From: Peronospora farinosa
Lineage: Eukaryota > Oomycota > Peronosporomycetes > Peronosporales > Peronosporaceae
Length of the DNA: 24,976 nt
NCBI GenBank assembly: GCA_947646735.1
Contig: CANTFK010000551.1
Coordinates: 1-24,976, forward strand
Reading direction: 5' to 3'
The position numbers were made by a program, and so were the translations under genes. The notes under the pieces were generated by a model. That model had not been told where the DNA came from. It ran no database searches and saw nothing but the letters and a program-made list of their open reading frames with translations. Shown here piece after piece: positions 1-9,154 of this stretch (its first letter is position 1; each line of letters opens with the position of its first letter).

Positions 1-697
1 CGATCAATGCGGAAAAGATAGTTGACTTTCCCATGGAATTCAACAGGACATCTTTCCGCGGGATCGGCGTTTGAATACCGGAATGGTGGCCGTGTTCCGC
101 TTATTATAAGCACTGAACCACGCGCACATCCACCTGTTGCTTTACGACACAGAAGGTCGGGCTGCAGTGAGGCGACTTGCTCTCACGTACATGTCCCGTC
201 TTGGATCGCTTGTCGAAGAACTCATCGATGTAATCGACTTGTTTCTTTGGAAAAGGTCATTTCCTGGTCACACAATACTTGGTGCCAGGCTCCAGAGTCA
301 ATCTCGTGCCTGATGACTCTATCGGCCGGTAGGCGGATCGGCACTTCTGCTGGCAACTTTTTGCAGTGTTTCCACCGTTTCCATAGAACGGGCTGTCCTT
401 CAAGGCTCCCCATCCTTGAAGAAGCAAACCATTTCTTCTTGTCGGTCTCCAAGACGCTCTCATCCATTGTGGATGAAGGGCAACAGTCCATCACGTTCTC
501 TTCTGGAACTGGTGCGCCTATCTCGTGGATCTTTCCTTCCTTTAGTTCGGACGGGAACAGATCCCAGTCATCTCCGAGAGATTTACTATCTCCTCGGCAG
601 ATTCCAAAACAAGTTGGAGCACCTCAACTGAGGATGCCTCCGGCATCTTGTGTTCGACGACCTCGAGCAACTCGTTCGTAGGTCTGTCCTCCTGGAC
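1..697 (-). pseudogene. Reverse transcriptase N-terminal part, copy A (broken)
   Basis: The minus strand encodes pieces recognisable by comparison with copy B: the acidic linker containing STMDESVLETDKK, the PGTKYCVT block and the QVDYIDEFF region. They lie in different frames. One frame reads from about 494 through MDESVLETDKKKWFA and then drifts out of frame at the region aligned with EPGTKYCV. The segment around 225-265 shares with copy C the variant reading as PFPKKQVDY rather than copy B's PLLQQQVDY. The window begins just beyond the conserved FSALDRKDGYYQV block, so the catalytic YFDD is not included. Clearly non-functional. Confidence 0.75.
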
Positions 698-1219
698 CTA
701 GAATGATTCAAGGGTCACTCGTTTCGACGTTCCCTTGATCTTCTTTATACGTCTGGTGCTCGTTCTTCGAGTCACCACGACCTTTGACCTGGAAGAAGGT
801 GTCGTTGCTGTATTAGCCAACGCACTCCTTCCAACCGCACCAGGCTCATAGCTCTGTGCCGGTTCTTGTATCGCTTGACTTCCTGTCAGCCCACCATCAA
901 CTGCCACAGGCTCTCGGCTCTGTGCGGGACCATTGGAAGCATGACTACCTGTTATCGTTCCATTCACTACACCTGTCTCCTCGAGCTGGGTAGAAGTTTG
1001 TGTCACCTGACTTCTTGTCAGGGCACTTCCAACTACTCCAGGCTCAACGAGCTGGGTAGTACCTAGTGTCGATTGACCTATCGTCATTGCACCATCGACT
1101 GTGTTGTACATAGCATCAATCGCATAAGCCTCTTGTAGGCGCACATCCTTCCCGGTGTCTTGCGTAGAGTTAGCGACTGTGCGTATACGCCAGTCAATCC
1201 ATGTTTGGTGTTTATCCAA
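698..1219 (-). CDS. Protease C-terminus and repeat-bearing PR-RT linker, copy A
   Basis: A 173-residue open frame. It starts inside the end of the retroviral-type aspartic protease (DKHQTWIDWRI, following the ILGMPWL block seen in other copies) and runs through a Ser/Thr/Gly-rich linker to a basic tail (RRTSTRRIKKIKGTSKR). Residues about 55-140 contain four imperfect copies of a roughly 22-residue unit, with cores EPGVVGSALT, EETGVVNGTIT, REPVAVDGGLT and YEPGAVGRSAL. In copies B, C and D this stretch is split by a frameshift near the end of the first repeat. Copy A is open across it and so shows the older reading. It is a fragment of a pol polyprotein, not an independent gene; the true upstream reading is in another frame. 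Confidence 0.7.
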   Translation of the reverse strand: MDKHQTWIDWRIRTVANSTQDTGKDVRLQEAYAIDAMYNTVDGAMTIGQSTLGTTQLVEPGVVGSALTRSQVTQTSTQLEETGVVNGTITGSHASNGPAQSREPVAVDGGLTGSQAIQEPAQSYEPGAVGRSALANTATTPSSRSKVVVTRRTSTRRIKKIKGTSKRVTLESF

Positions 1220-1766
1220 TCAAGGCATGCCTAGGATGTGGTCATACGGACTCTCTATACCGAGCACTGTGAACTTTTCTTTACAAGAGAAGTCACTAAA
1301 GCCGAAGGAGAGTTCAACTTGAACTCCCTGATTTTACGAGAGAGCCGTTCGCTAAACGAACGGTCTCCTCCTCTCGCTTACAATCCTGGCAAAGCGACTC
1401 ATAACTCGCCAGACTCTTTTTTAAAGCTGCGAGTCTCACAAAATTCTGTGATGCACCCGGATCAACGAGAAGGGTCATCACTTGGTCATAGCCTCGTACT
1501 CGAGCGCTATAGACCAAAAGGGTTGAGGTCCGACCTTTCGGAACCTCAGGGACTATGCTACCCATTTGTTCGATAACTATGAACATAGGGGTAGCTTCAG
1601 AATTCGCGACAGTAGAAGACGTCATGTCCCTGCTGAGCTCCCACATTTCCCGACCCATCTTGGGCAGGTGCTGAACCCATGCTCGGTGCACGATGATTTT
1701 TCGCACCTCCCTTCGGTTAGGGAGCCTTCTTGCTGGCTGCCTTAGACCCATCAGAAAGTTCGGCAT
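1220..1766 (-). pseudogene. Aspartic protease, copy A, catalytic DSG changed to DPG
   Basis: An open frame at 1314-1766 encodes the gag-PR boundary and the N-terminal half of a retropepsin-like protease, with the block LLVDPGASQNFVRLAALKK. The other copies read VDSGASQNF here. The catalytic triplet of this family is D-S/T-G, so the Pro codon at 1458-1460 should abolish activity. This is a family-based inference. The frame then ends, and the C-terminal protease block continues in the 698-1219 frame, showing a frameshift between them that copies B and C share. Confidence 0.75.
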
Positions 1767-2570
1767 AGCAGCGAGCCATCATATGGCCTATAGTGCCGCA
1801 CTTGCTAGCAGACCACGTCCGCATTTCCTAACTCCATTGAATTAGCATCTGACCTCTCGGCTGACGGCTTATAAGAAGTTGTCGCCGAGCCGCTGTTGTA
1901 GGATTGATCCTCAACCATTACAATTTCAATTGCCTCCTCCATCGTCTTTTGCACCTTTCTAAAAGGGCCTGACGCGATGGGCCGTGCCTAAGTCCATTCA
2001 TGAACGTGGTCACCTTAATACATTTCGGTATCGGTTCCCCATTAATGGAAGCAGACGGCGAACTCATTTCCTGCACATACTCTTAAAGAGATCATTTCGC
2101 CTGTCGTGCTCCAAAAGAAGCGCGCCTGAAGTAATACTTCATTGTGAGGCGGCTGATACATGACACGAATCTTTGACTTCATGATGGAAATGCATCAGCA
2201 TTAGCCAACAGCGCAAGAGTATGCACTCTCTGACGCTTTGCCACGCAAATTTGACATGGCATACGACACCATTCTGGTGTCGTCTTCGATGAAATGCGCC
2301 ATACCGCATTTCTCCACGGCTAAAAGCCAGTAGACAAATGTATGCGGGGCAGTCCCATCAAACTTCGGAAGGTCCATCCGAATGGGCCTCGGTTGAACAG
2401 GCCGGGCCGAGATCGTCTCAACAGTTCTGTTGAGCGCATCCTTCCGAGCTTGCTCACGCAAAAGCTCATCCTGAGTCTTACTGATGGACTCAGCCGTAGC
2501 TTTGCTGGTACCTCGGACGCGTTTCTACGCTTTCTGAGCACAAACGCCTCAAATTGCTCCATCTGAGCAA
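1767..2570 (-). pseudogene. Gag, copy A (multiply frameshifted)
   Basis: The minus strand carries the same capsid-like and nucleocapsid-like sequence as gag of copies B-D: MEQFEAFVLRKRR start block, PRPIRMDLPKFDGTAPHTF, and GMAHFIEDDTRMVSYAMSN. It has extra private indels. Near 2205-2225 small insertions and deletions scramble the KASEWAYSALLANADAF block. Near 1800-1812 an extra base (cttgctagcag, against cttgtagcag in copy B) breaks the CCHC zinc knuckle between its first and second cysteines. Near 1961 one A is lost from an A-run. Like the other copies it shifts frame after the first block. Not translatable as a working Gag. Confidence 0.75.
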
Positions 2571-3162
2571 CATGTTGCTAAGAGGAGGACAATGCAAGAG
2601 GTTGACCAGGGCTTGTTCTGGTCCTGCGCCATATGCTCTGTCAACTCCCAAAGATGTTGGGAGAGGTGAGGAAAATCACCTCAATCCGCGTTGAGGGACA
2701 TCCATGTCCACACGCACGCTCAAGAGACGGGCCGTGGGAAGGACTACTAGTGCTACCAAGTGTAGACAGGCAACTACGATCTGCGACGTGCTACGCAAGA
2801 CACGCCTTCGTTCAGCGCGAGGAAGCGGTTAAATCTTCTTACATCGCGTGCGGTGGTGGTTGCGTTGGTCGGTCGCTTTTGTCGCAGAACCAATCTTTGC
2901 CGGCCGTTTAGAGCGGTACGCGCAACGAACAACTAAGGAGTACATCACTTACGTCACACCGAAGCTTATCAAGCTTCTCGTGCGCAGTGGGCAATAGTTA
3001 GTAAATTCAAGACTGACTTATATTTAATAGATTTTAAACTATATATAAGATTAACTACTGATGGGCTAATTATGCAAAGATCGGATACGCGTCTCTTTAG
3101 AAGCGTGTCCTTACGTGCGAGCTTAAAATATATTTGAGCTCGCTGATGAAGTCTGTTCGAAG
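2571..3162 (-). other. Untranslated leader of copy A
   Basis: This roughly 590-base stretch lies between the proposed primer binding site and the gag start block. It aligns along its length with the leaders of copies B, C and D but carries private substitutions and indels. I see no credible gene in it. It includes the GAAGCTT-loop-AAGCTTC hairpin (2970-2986) and the AT-rich tract near 3000-3060 found in the other leaders. Confidence 0.6.
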
Positions 3163-3170
3163 CGTCGCCA
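3163..3170 (-). promoter_or_regulatory. Candidate primer binding site, copy A
   Basis: On the element strand the LTR ends in CA and is followed directly by TGGCGACG, the classic LTR/PBS arrangement. The first eight bases are complementary to the 3' end of a eukaryotic tRNA-Ser type ending CGUCGCCA. The tRNA identity is from memory and tentative. The same junction occurs in all four LTRs of the window. Confidence 0.45.
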
Positions 3171-3356
3171 TGACGCCTAGTCCCAACTGGCGTCATCGCC
3201 GTTGAATGTGAATCCATCCATGGATATCACATTCACGAGGATGGGTCACATTGATGTGCCACACCGAACTGGCAGGCCTAAGGTACCTCGTACCTTTTTA
3301 GGCCTGTCCGCTAGGTATTCGATACCTAACGAACCGTATAACTTTAGCTCATTACA
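3171..3356 (-). repeat. LTR shared by copies A (5') and B (3')
   Basis: On the element strand it begins TGTAATGAGC and, by the CA/TGG rule, ends GGCGTCA: 186 bases. It follows directly after the copy B polypurine tract. The start is firm because of the PPT and the TG. The 3' end is inferred from the TGG of the primer site, since no LTR in the window has an independent 3' flank. It differs at one position from the LTR at 21700-21885 but at 13 of 186 from copy B's other LTR (9773-9958). It contains several inverted repeats. Confidence 0.7.
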
Positions 3357-3370
3357 CCATCCCCCTCTTT
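3357..3370 (-). promoter_or_regulatory. Polypurine tract of copy B
   Basis: On the element strand AAAGAGGGGGATGG lies directly before the LTR start TGTAATG. A purine run abutting the 3' LTR primes plus-strand DNA synthesis in LTR retrotransposons. The matching tract in copy C is AAAGAGGAGGATGG. Confidence 0.75.
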
Positions 3371-3412
3371 AAGACGATGTTTTACATTTTGTTAAAAATC
3401 GAATAAAAAACG

Positions 3413-3835
3413 ATGCCAACGAAATTTGGAAAAGCTGATGGGTTGCTTGCAAAGGCTCCCATGCGTACCAACTCAAAGCGCTCACGCCGCGATAACTTGC
3501 AGCGTCGCTAAGTGTCTCTGTGAGAAAGCCGACATTCAATGTCAGCTTGTCAGCAGAGAACACTGGTCCGTCCCACTATCCAACAAAGACGCGTGTGTTT
3601 CCACCTGAGTTCGCCAACACAGGTAACGCCCAATAGGAGCGGCGATTACGCCCAGCTATTCGCGGCTGCCTACCCTGCGGAGGTTCAGCCGCAGGCTGAG
3701 TCCGCTGCGCTGAAGAAAGAGGTGGCTGATCTTTCAAGTCAAGTCTCGCGACTGACTTTGGATCTGCGCGATGTGAGGACGAGGGACCGTCAGGGGTATG
3801 ACCGCCTGAAGCTCCGTTTGGACATGTTTGAGTGA
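3413..3835 (+). pseudogene. Antisense reading frame opposite the 3' end of pol, copy B
   Basis: It runs opposite to the element, from an ATG at 3413 just inside the 3' LTR and PPT to a TGA after MFE. The first part (ATG at 3413, with SKRSRRDN as a basic, NLS-like patch) breaks after about 33 codons because one C is missing relative to copy C. The second part reads from 3539 to 3835. It contains RSGDYAQLFAAAYPA followed by a heptad-like stretch (AALKKEVADLSSQVSRLTLD) typical of a coiled coil. The overlapping sense frame is a low-complexity Pol tail. Copy C has the same antisense frame at 21221-21644. Whether it is or was expressed is not shown by sequence alone. Confidence 0.35.
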
Positions 3836-4452
3836 CTGGTTGATGAGATACCCGCGTCAAGCGCGGAGTCTTCCTCGATCGCTGAGTCCTCTATCGCCTC
3901 GTTCGTATACGAGGATCCTCTCGGCTTCCTCGTCGCCTGATCGGCCGCGACGTTCGACTCACAGTCGACGTCACCATCGGTCTCGTTAGACCGATGTGGA
4001 TATGTGATCTCTTCTGGATCAACATACCGTTTCAGACGACCCACGTAAAATACGGGGTGCGTCTTCATATACGGTGGGATTGTGAACCTATAATTTAGGT
4101 CTCCAACTTCTTCAACCACTGTAAAGGGCCCAATGAGTCGGGGCAATAGCTTAGTAGTACCACCAGGTAGTACAGAGATTGCAGTAGGTAGGGTAGCAGT
4201 ACTTCATAGCACTTTGTCCCCCACACTAAAGTGTTCATTGTTTTTGCGACCATGCTGGTCTGCATATTGTTTTTGCTTGTCCTGTGCGCTTGCCATCGCG
4301 TCACGGAATTTACATGTGAAGGATAATCGCTCATCCACAAAGCGCTGAGCTTCGCTCACGCTTTTAGCATCCAGATCGCCGATGACGCCTCCAAGAGGTC
4401 GTTCATAGGTCGATGCTGTTGATAACACTATAGTGTCATCGTGAAGGAGCAC
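3573..4452 (-). pseudogene. Integrase C-terminal region and Pol tail, copy B
   Basis: Fragments in three frames. 4204-4452 covers the linker ending HFSVGDKVL, the conserved entry to the integrase C-terminal domain. 3790-4146 contains LIGPFTVVEEVGDLNYRF followed by MKTHPVFYVGRLKRYVD, the GPY/F module of Ty3 integrases and the family's usual end block. 3576-3860 is a disordered tail ending SGGNTRVFVG. I see no chromodomain after the GPF module. Frameshifts near 4140 and 3850 separate the pieces, whereas in copy C the last two are one open frame. Confidence 0.8.
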
Positions 4453-4505
4453 AAGTATTTCTTGTCAAGCCTCCTCTGTGACACCTATAGGTGTCGTGAC
4501 CACTG

Positions 4506-5476
4506 CTAAATGAACATTGTCACTAGGGCAACCTTGGCCCTTTTTGGCATTCGCACCGAGCGAAGTGAGGGGCTCTCCCCACTAATACTCGGGTTGCGTA
4601 CAAACGAGACTGGCGTTCGAGGATGACGCAGTCCGTTAATGTAAAACGGTGTTTCACCCGTACTAGCGTGAACACTGTTATTGATAAGGAACTCCACGAA
4701 TGGCAATTGCTTGCTCCATTCTTTGGGAGTCGCTATTGTACGCAACACATCCGCCACGACTCGATTGGCCCGTTCTGTTTGGCCATCGGTCTGGGGATGA
4801 TCAGCTGTTGACATGTGGAGCTTTCTACCCAGCAGCTCGAACACGTGTCACCAAAACCCGACGTAAAACGCGGATTCGGATCCGATACTATGGACTCGGG
4901 CATCCCGTGTAGCCGTTACACGTGATCCAGGAACAAGAGGGCAGCCTATTTTCCTGAGATCTTGGTGCTACATGGTGCCACATGCACCATCTTGCTCGGT
5001 CTGTATACAAAGACGACGAGCCCCATCCTGCCTTTATGGTCAGGCGGTAAGCCAAACATGAAGTCCAAACTGACCGACTTCCCACAATCCGTTGAAATCG
5101 GCAGTGGCTTCGGTGGCGCACTGTTCGAAGGTGCAGGCTTTATGCGCTGACACTCTTCACAAGAGCGAATATAGTTGGCCACCCACCAATATAGGTGGGG
5201 CCACCAACATTCCTCTGACACTCGTAAGAATGTCTTGTCACGGCCCAGATGCCCACTAGATGGCGCATCATGGCACTCGTGAAGTATCATCAGCTTGAGA
5301 TCTGTGTCATGAGGGACATAGATTCTCAAGGGATCACAGGGTGACAGTTGATGCCATAATAGGCCATCACTGTATATAAAGTGGTTTAACTTCGCTTTTA
5401 GGTGCGACGGAAGGGTAACCTTCGTCCACCAAAATGATCCAACAGCAGGCGACAATGTTCGTCCTGACTGTAACAC
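4506..5476 (-). pseudogene. Integrase N-terminal zinc and DDE core, copy B
   Basis: The 4946-5476 frame (176 residues) carries the HHCC zinc domain (HDAPSSGHLGRDKTF, then SCEECQ) and the first catalytic Asp in SLDFMFGLPP. It stops after KISGK. The second catalytic Asp sits in SDPNPRFTSGF near 4880-4905 in another frame. The 4506-4844 frame holds the catalytic Glu region HPQTDGQTERANR. The histidine of GHLG is intact here, unlike copy C. The block VVFVDRLSK of copy C reads VVFVYRPSK here, so two conserved residues are changed. Non-functional as it stands. Confidence 0.85.
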
Positions 5477-6070
5477 TCCTTTATATCGGAGGCCATTGAG
5501 CTCGTCACATGGTAGGCCTTCATGGCTGCCAATGTTGACGACTCACCTTGTGCTTCCGCACGAGACACACTTTCCTGGTGTCTTGCCTCGAAGTCTGGTC
5601 TGCGCGATAACGCGTCAGCCAAGACATTCGACTTACCCGGCTTATATTCAGCTTTGAAATTAAATTCAGAGAAGAATGTTAGCCATCTCGCCATTCTCGG
5701 CGATAGATGCGGTGAATTTATAGCGGTCCGCAGTATGCGTGATCCGTATAAACCACAAAAGGTTCGGTGCCCAAGAGGTGCACCCGAAACTTTACAAGGG
5801 CATACTTAATTGAAAGTAGCTCCTTGTCATGCACAGGGCAATTCAGCTCTACGGCAATAAAAGACGAAACAGATACGAAATGACACGGTCAACGCCGTTG
5901 TCATCCTTTTGCATGAGCGCGCTGCCGATTGCAAAATTGCTTGCATCGCAGACGACGCTAAAGAGCTTATTCGCGTCTGGCAATGCCAAGATCGGTGCCT
6001 TTACAAGAGATTTCTTCACTGATGTGAACGCATCTTCTTGCTACTTTGATTAAGTCCATTCTGCATACTT
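5398..6070 (-). pseudogene. RNase H, copy B
   Basis: The frame at 5398-5694 carries WLTFFSEFNF, then EYKPGKSNVLADALSRRPD, the hallmark end of Ty3 RNase H (YKPGKxNxxADALSR). The N-terminal half, with VVCDASNFAIGSAL (first catalytic Asp), lies at about 5900-6060 in another frame. The tether between the halves (5700-5900) is broken. In copy C the same KPGK-SN position carries a stop codon; copy B keeps the Ser. Confidence 0.8.
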
Positions 6071-6520
6071 TCACGAAAGATCAGACAATGGCTTAGTCCG
6101 CTCCGCACAATTCTTGCTGTACTCATGCAAGTAATTAGCTAGCCCAAGGAATTGGCGCAGATCCTTCACATGACGTGGGAATGGCCAGTCCTTTACAGCC
6201 TTTACCTTTTCTGGATCTGCTCGTGCACCATGTGCACCTACGATGCAGCCCAGTAAAGGTATCTCGGATACCCCTATGACGCACTTTTGCAAGTTTACGT
6301 ATAATTGGGCGTCACCCAGAGTCTGCAACTTAGCGTCTAAATGACGCTTGTGCGACTCGATTGCGCTCAGACCGTCCTCCGCCCTACTATGCACGAATAC
6401 ATCGTCAAAGTAATGGGGCGCGTAGGCACGGTGCTGACGCATCACGTGAGCCACCACTCGGTTGAATGTTGCCGGAGCATTTTTCAACCCTTGTGGCACC
6501 ACAAGCCACTCCCATAGCAT
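6071..6520 (-). CDS. Reverse transcriptase palm and C-terminal part, copy B (fragment)
   Basis: A 149-residue open frame. It begins at WLVVPQGLKNAPATFNRV, equivalent to the PFGLxNAPATFQR block of Ty3 RTs, and carries the catalytic motif YFDDVFVHS (residues 37-40 are YFDD). It then runs through LGCIVGAHGARADPEKVKAV to RQFLGLANYLHEY, all canonical RT-thumb blocks. It is nearly identical to the 149-residue frame of copy C (18572-19021); I see two residue differences. It is separated from the N-terminal RT frame by stops at 6520-6550, so it is part of a broken polyprotein. Confidence 0.9.
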   Translation of the reverse strand: MLWEWLVVPQGLKNAPATFNRVVAHVMRQHRAYAPHYFDDVFVHSRAEDGLSAIESHKRHLDAKLQTLGDAQLYVNLQKCVIGVSEIPLLGCIVGAHGARADPEKVKAVKDWPFPRHVKDLRQFLGLANYLHEYSKNCAERTKPLSDLS

Positions 6521-6549
6521 ACTGCTTGGGGTGATTACTGCCGTTTTGG

Positions 6550-7260
6550 CTACATCAGTATCTCTGATGAGACCTGATAGTAGCCATCCTTCCGATCCAA
6601 TGCGGAAAAGATAGTTGACTTTCCCATGGAATTCAACAGGACATCTTTCCGCGGGATCGGCGTTTGTGCCGGAATGGTGGCCGTGTTCCGCTTATTATAA
6701 GCATTATTCACGATACATCCACCTGTTGCTTTACACACATAGAAGTTCGGGCTGCAGTGAGGCGACTTGCTCTCACGTACATGTCCCGCCTTGGCTCGCT
6801 TGTCGAAGAACTCATCGATGTAATCGACTTGCTGCTGCAGCAACGGCCACTGCCTGGTCACACAATACTTGGTGCCAGGCTCCAAGTTAATCTCGTGCCT
6901 GATGCTCCTATCGGCCGGTAGGCAACTCGGCACTTCTGCTGGAAACACATCACGGTGTTTCCACAGAACATCATAGAACGGGCTGTCCTTCAAGGCATCC
7001 CAGCCTTGAGCAGCGAACCGTTTCTTTTTGTCGGTCTCCAAGACGCTCTCATCCATTGTGGATGAAGAGAAACAGTCCACCACGTTCTCTTCTGGAACTG
7101 GTGCGACTATCTCGTGGATCTTTCCTTCCTTTAGTTCGGACAGGAACAGATCCCACGTCATCTCCGAGAGATTCACTATCTCCTCGGCAGATTCCAAGAC
7201 AAGTTGGAGCACCTCAACTGAGGATGCCTCCGGCATCTTGTCTTCGACGACCTCGAGCAA
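6550..7260 (-). CDS. Linker and reverse transcriptase N-terminal part, copy B (best-preserved)
   Basis: A 236-residue open frame, the longest RT piece in the window. It starts in an acidic linker (MLEVVEDKMPEAS), passes LEPGTKYCVTRQWPL and QQQVDYIDEFFDKRAKAGHV (fingers), NAYNKRNTATIPAQTPIPRKD, and FSALDRKDGYYQV, where the Asp of ALD is the first catalytic residue of the RT palm. It stops after SSEILM. Copies A, C and D break in this region. Copy B also has a distinct sequence here (for example PLLQQQVDY) and is much more diverged from C than in the flanking parts of the element. Confidence 0.88.
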   Translation of the reverse strand: MLEVVEDKMPEASSVEVLQLVLESAEEIVNLSEMTWDLFLSELKEGKIHEIVAPVPEENVVDCFSSSTMDESVLETDKKKRFAAQGWDALKDSPFYDVLWKHRDVFPAEVPSCLPADRSIRHEINLEPGTKYCVTRQWPLLQQQVDYIDEFFDKRAKAGHVRESKSPHCSPNFYVCKATGGCIVNNAYNKRNTATIPAQTPIPRKDVLLNSMGKSTIFSALDRKDGYYQVSSEILM

Positions 7261-7287
7261 CTCGTTCGTAGGTCCGTCCTCTTGGAC

Positions 7288-7856
7288 CTAGAATGATCCA
7301 AGGGTCACTCGTTTCGACGTTCCCTTGATCTTCTTTATATGTCTGGTGCTCGTTCTTCGAGTCACCATGACCTTTGACCTGGAAGAAGGTGTCGTTGCTG
7401 TATTAGCCAACACACTCCTTCCAACCGCACCAGGCTCATAGCTCTGTAGCGGTTCTTGTGGCGCTTGACTCCCTGTCAGCCCACCATCAACTGCCACAGG
7501 CTCTCGGCTCTGTGCAGGACCATTGGAAGCATGACTACCTGTTATCGTTCCATTCACTACACCTGTCTCCTCGAGCGGGGTAGAAGTTTGTATCACTGAC
7601 TTCCTGTCAGGGCACTTCCAACTACTCCAGGCTCAACGAGCTGGGTTATACCTGGTGTCAATTGACATATCGTCATTGCACCATCGACTGTGTTGTACAT
7701 AGCATCAATCGCATAAGCCTCTTGTAGGCGCACATCCTTCCCGGTTTTTTGCGTAGAGTTAGCGACTGTGCGTATACGCCAGTCAATCCATGTTTGGTGT
7801 TTATCCAACCAAGGCATGCCTAGGATGTGGTCATACGGACTCTCTATACCGAGCAC
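7288..7856 (-). pseudogene. Protease C-terminus and 22-residue-repeat linker, copy B
   Basis: Two overlapping frames. 7593-7856 starts MLGIESPYDHILGMPWLDKH (the protease C-terminal ILGMPWL block) and runs to ALTGSQ. 7288-7596 continues through three more repeat units to the basic tail and ends at the same place as in copy A. The frameshift lies at GSQ(TGA)TAC, where copy A keeps one open frame. I saw no differences from copy C's 17240-17808 in this stretch. Confidence 0.75.
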
Positions 7857-7902
7857 TGTGAACTTTTCTTTACAAGAGAAGTCACTAAAGCCGAAGGAGA
7901 GT

Positions 7903-8355
7903 TCAACTTGAACTCCCTGATTTTACGAGAGAGCCGTTCGCTAAACGAACGGTCTCCTCTTCTCGCTTGCAATCCTGGCAAAGCGACTCATAACTCGCCA
8001 GACTCTTTTTTAAAGCTGCGAGTCTCACAAAATTCTGTGATGCACCCGAATCAACGAGAAGGGTCATCACTTGGTCATAGCCTCGTACTCGAGCGCTATA
8101 GACCAAAAGGGTTGAGGTCCGACCTTTCGGAACCTCAGGGACTATGCTACCCATTTGTTCGATAACTATGAACATAGGGGTAGCTTCAGAATTCGCGACA
8201 GTAGAAGACATCATGTCCCTACTGAGCTCCCACATTTCCCGACCCATCTTGGGCAGGTGCTGAACCCATGCTCGGTGCACGATGATTTTTCGCACCTCCC
8301 TTCGGTTAGGGAGCCTTCTTGCTGGCTGCCTTAGACCCATCAGAAAGTTCGGCAT
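7903..8355 (-). CDS. Aspartic protease N-terminal part, copy B (fragment)
   Basis: A 150-residue frame containing YDQVMTLLVDSGASQNFVRL. DSG at residues 102-104 is the retropepsin catalytic triplet. The first about 45 residues are probably an out-of-frame reading of the Gag C-terminus; the protease-like reading begins near SSTVANSEATPMFIVIE. The frame diverges after AALKKS, and the C-terminal protease block continues in the next frame. The translated sequence is the same as copy C's 16741-17193. Confidence 0.8.
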   Translation of the reverse strand: MPNFLMGLRQPARRLPNRREVRKIIVHRAWVQHLPKMGREMWELSRDMMSSTVANSEATPMFIVIEQMGSIVPEVPKGRTSTLLVYSARVRGYDQVMTLLVDSGASQNFVRLAALKKSLASYESLCQDCKREEETVRLANGSLVKSGSSS

Positions 8356-9154
8356 AGCAGCGAGCCATCATATGGCCTATAGTGCCGCACTTGTAGCAGA
8401 CCACGTCCGCATTTCCTAACTCCATTGAATTAGCATCTGACCTCTCGGCTGACGGCTTATAAGAAGTTGTCGCCGAGCCGCTGTTGTAGGATTGATCCTC
8501 AACCATTACAATTTCAATTGCCTCCTCCATCGTCTTTTGCACCTTTCTAAAAAGGGCCTGACGCGATGGGCCGTGCCTAAGTCCATTCATGAACGTGGTC
8601 ACCTTAATACATTTCGGTATCGGTTCCCCATTAATGGAAGCAGACAGCGAACTCATTTCCTGCACATACTCTTAAAGAGATCATTTCGCCTGTCGTGCTC
8701 CAAAAGAAGCGCGCCTGAAGTAATACTTCATTGTGAGGCGGCTGATACATGACACGAATCTTTGACTTCATGATGGAAATGCATCAGCATTAGCCAACAG
8801 CGCAGAGTATGCCCACTCTGACGCTTTGCCACGCAAATTTGACATGGCATACGACACCATTCTGGTGTCGTCTTCGATGAAATGCGCCATACCGCATTTC
8901 TCCACGGCTAAAAGCCAGTAGACAAATGTATGCGGGGCAGTCCCATCAAACTTCGGAAGGTCCATCCGAATGGGCCTCGGTTGAACAGGCCGGGCCGAGA
9001 TCGTCTCAACAGTTCTGTTGAGCGCATCCTTCCGAGCTTGCTCACGCAAAAGCTCATCCTGAGTCTTACTGATGGACTCAGCCGTAGCTTTGCTGGTACC
9101 TCGGACGCGTTTCTACGCTTTCTGAGCACAAACGCCTCAAATTGCTCCATCTGA
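8306..9154 (-). pseudogene. Gag, copy B
   Basis: Three frame pieces. 8908-9154 opens with MEQFEAFVLRKRRNASEVPA and then goes out of frame. 8768-9049 has REQARKDALNRTVE, PIRMDLPKFDGTAPHTFVYW and RGKASEWAYSALLANAD (capsid-like) and stops at FPS. 8306-8665 is 119 residues with VTTFMNGLRHGPSRQALFRK and a CCHC knuckle, CYKCGTIGHMMARC (C90, C93, H98, C103). The frame breaks after VPA, after FPS and before the EYVQEM block are shared with C and D, so they predate the separation of these copies. Confidence 0.85.

Larger units (their letters stand above)
1..3356 (-). mobile_element. Ty3/gypsy LTR retrotransposon copy A, partial
   Basis: Reading leftward from the LTR at 3171-3356, this copy shows a leader, gag, protease, linker and the N-terminal part of reverse transcriptase before the window ends. 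The domain order gag-PR-RT matches Ty3/gypsy (Metaviridae). It shares its 5' LTR with the 3' end of copy B, so A and B are a head-to-tail tandem. It is the most decayed of the four copies: it carries private indels in gag (including one inside the CCHC knuckle), a DSG-to-DPG change in the protease catalytic triplet, and frame breaks in RT. The linker, however, is still open as one frame. Confidence 0.9.

Noticed and set aside
22..681. 219-codon plus-strand frame opposite RT of copy A
   Set aside because: An antisense shadow rich in Ser/Arg/His, without domains. The real coding sense is minus by comparison with copy B.
7827..8165. 112-codon plus-strand frame repeated opposite the protease in A, B and C
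   Set aside because: It is conserved only because the copies are almost the same at DNA level. Composition is not protein-like and no motif is present; it is a shadow of protease.
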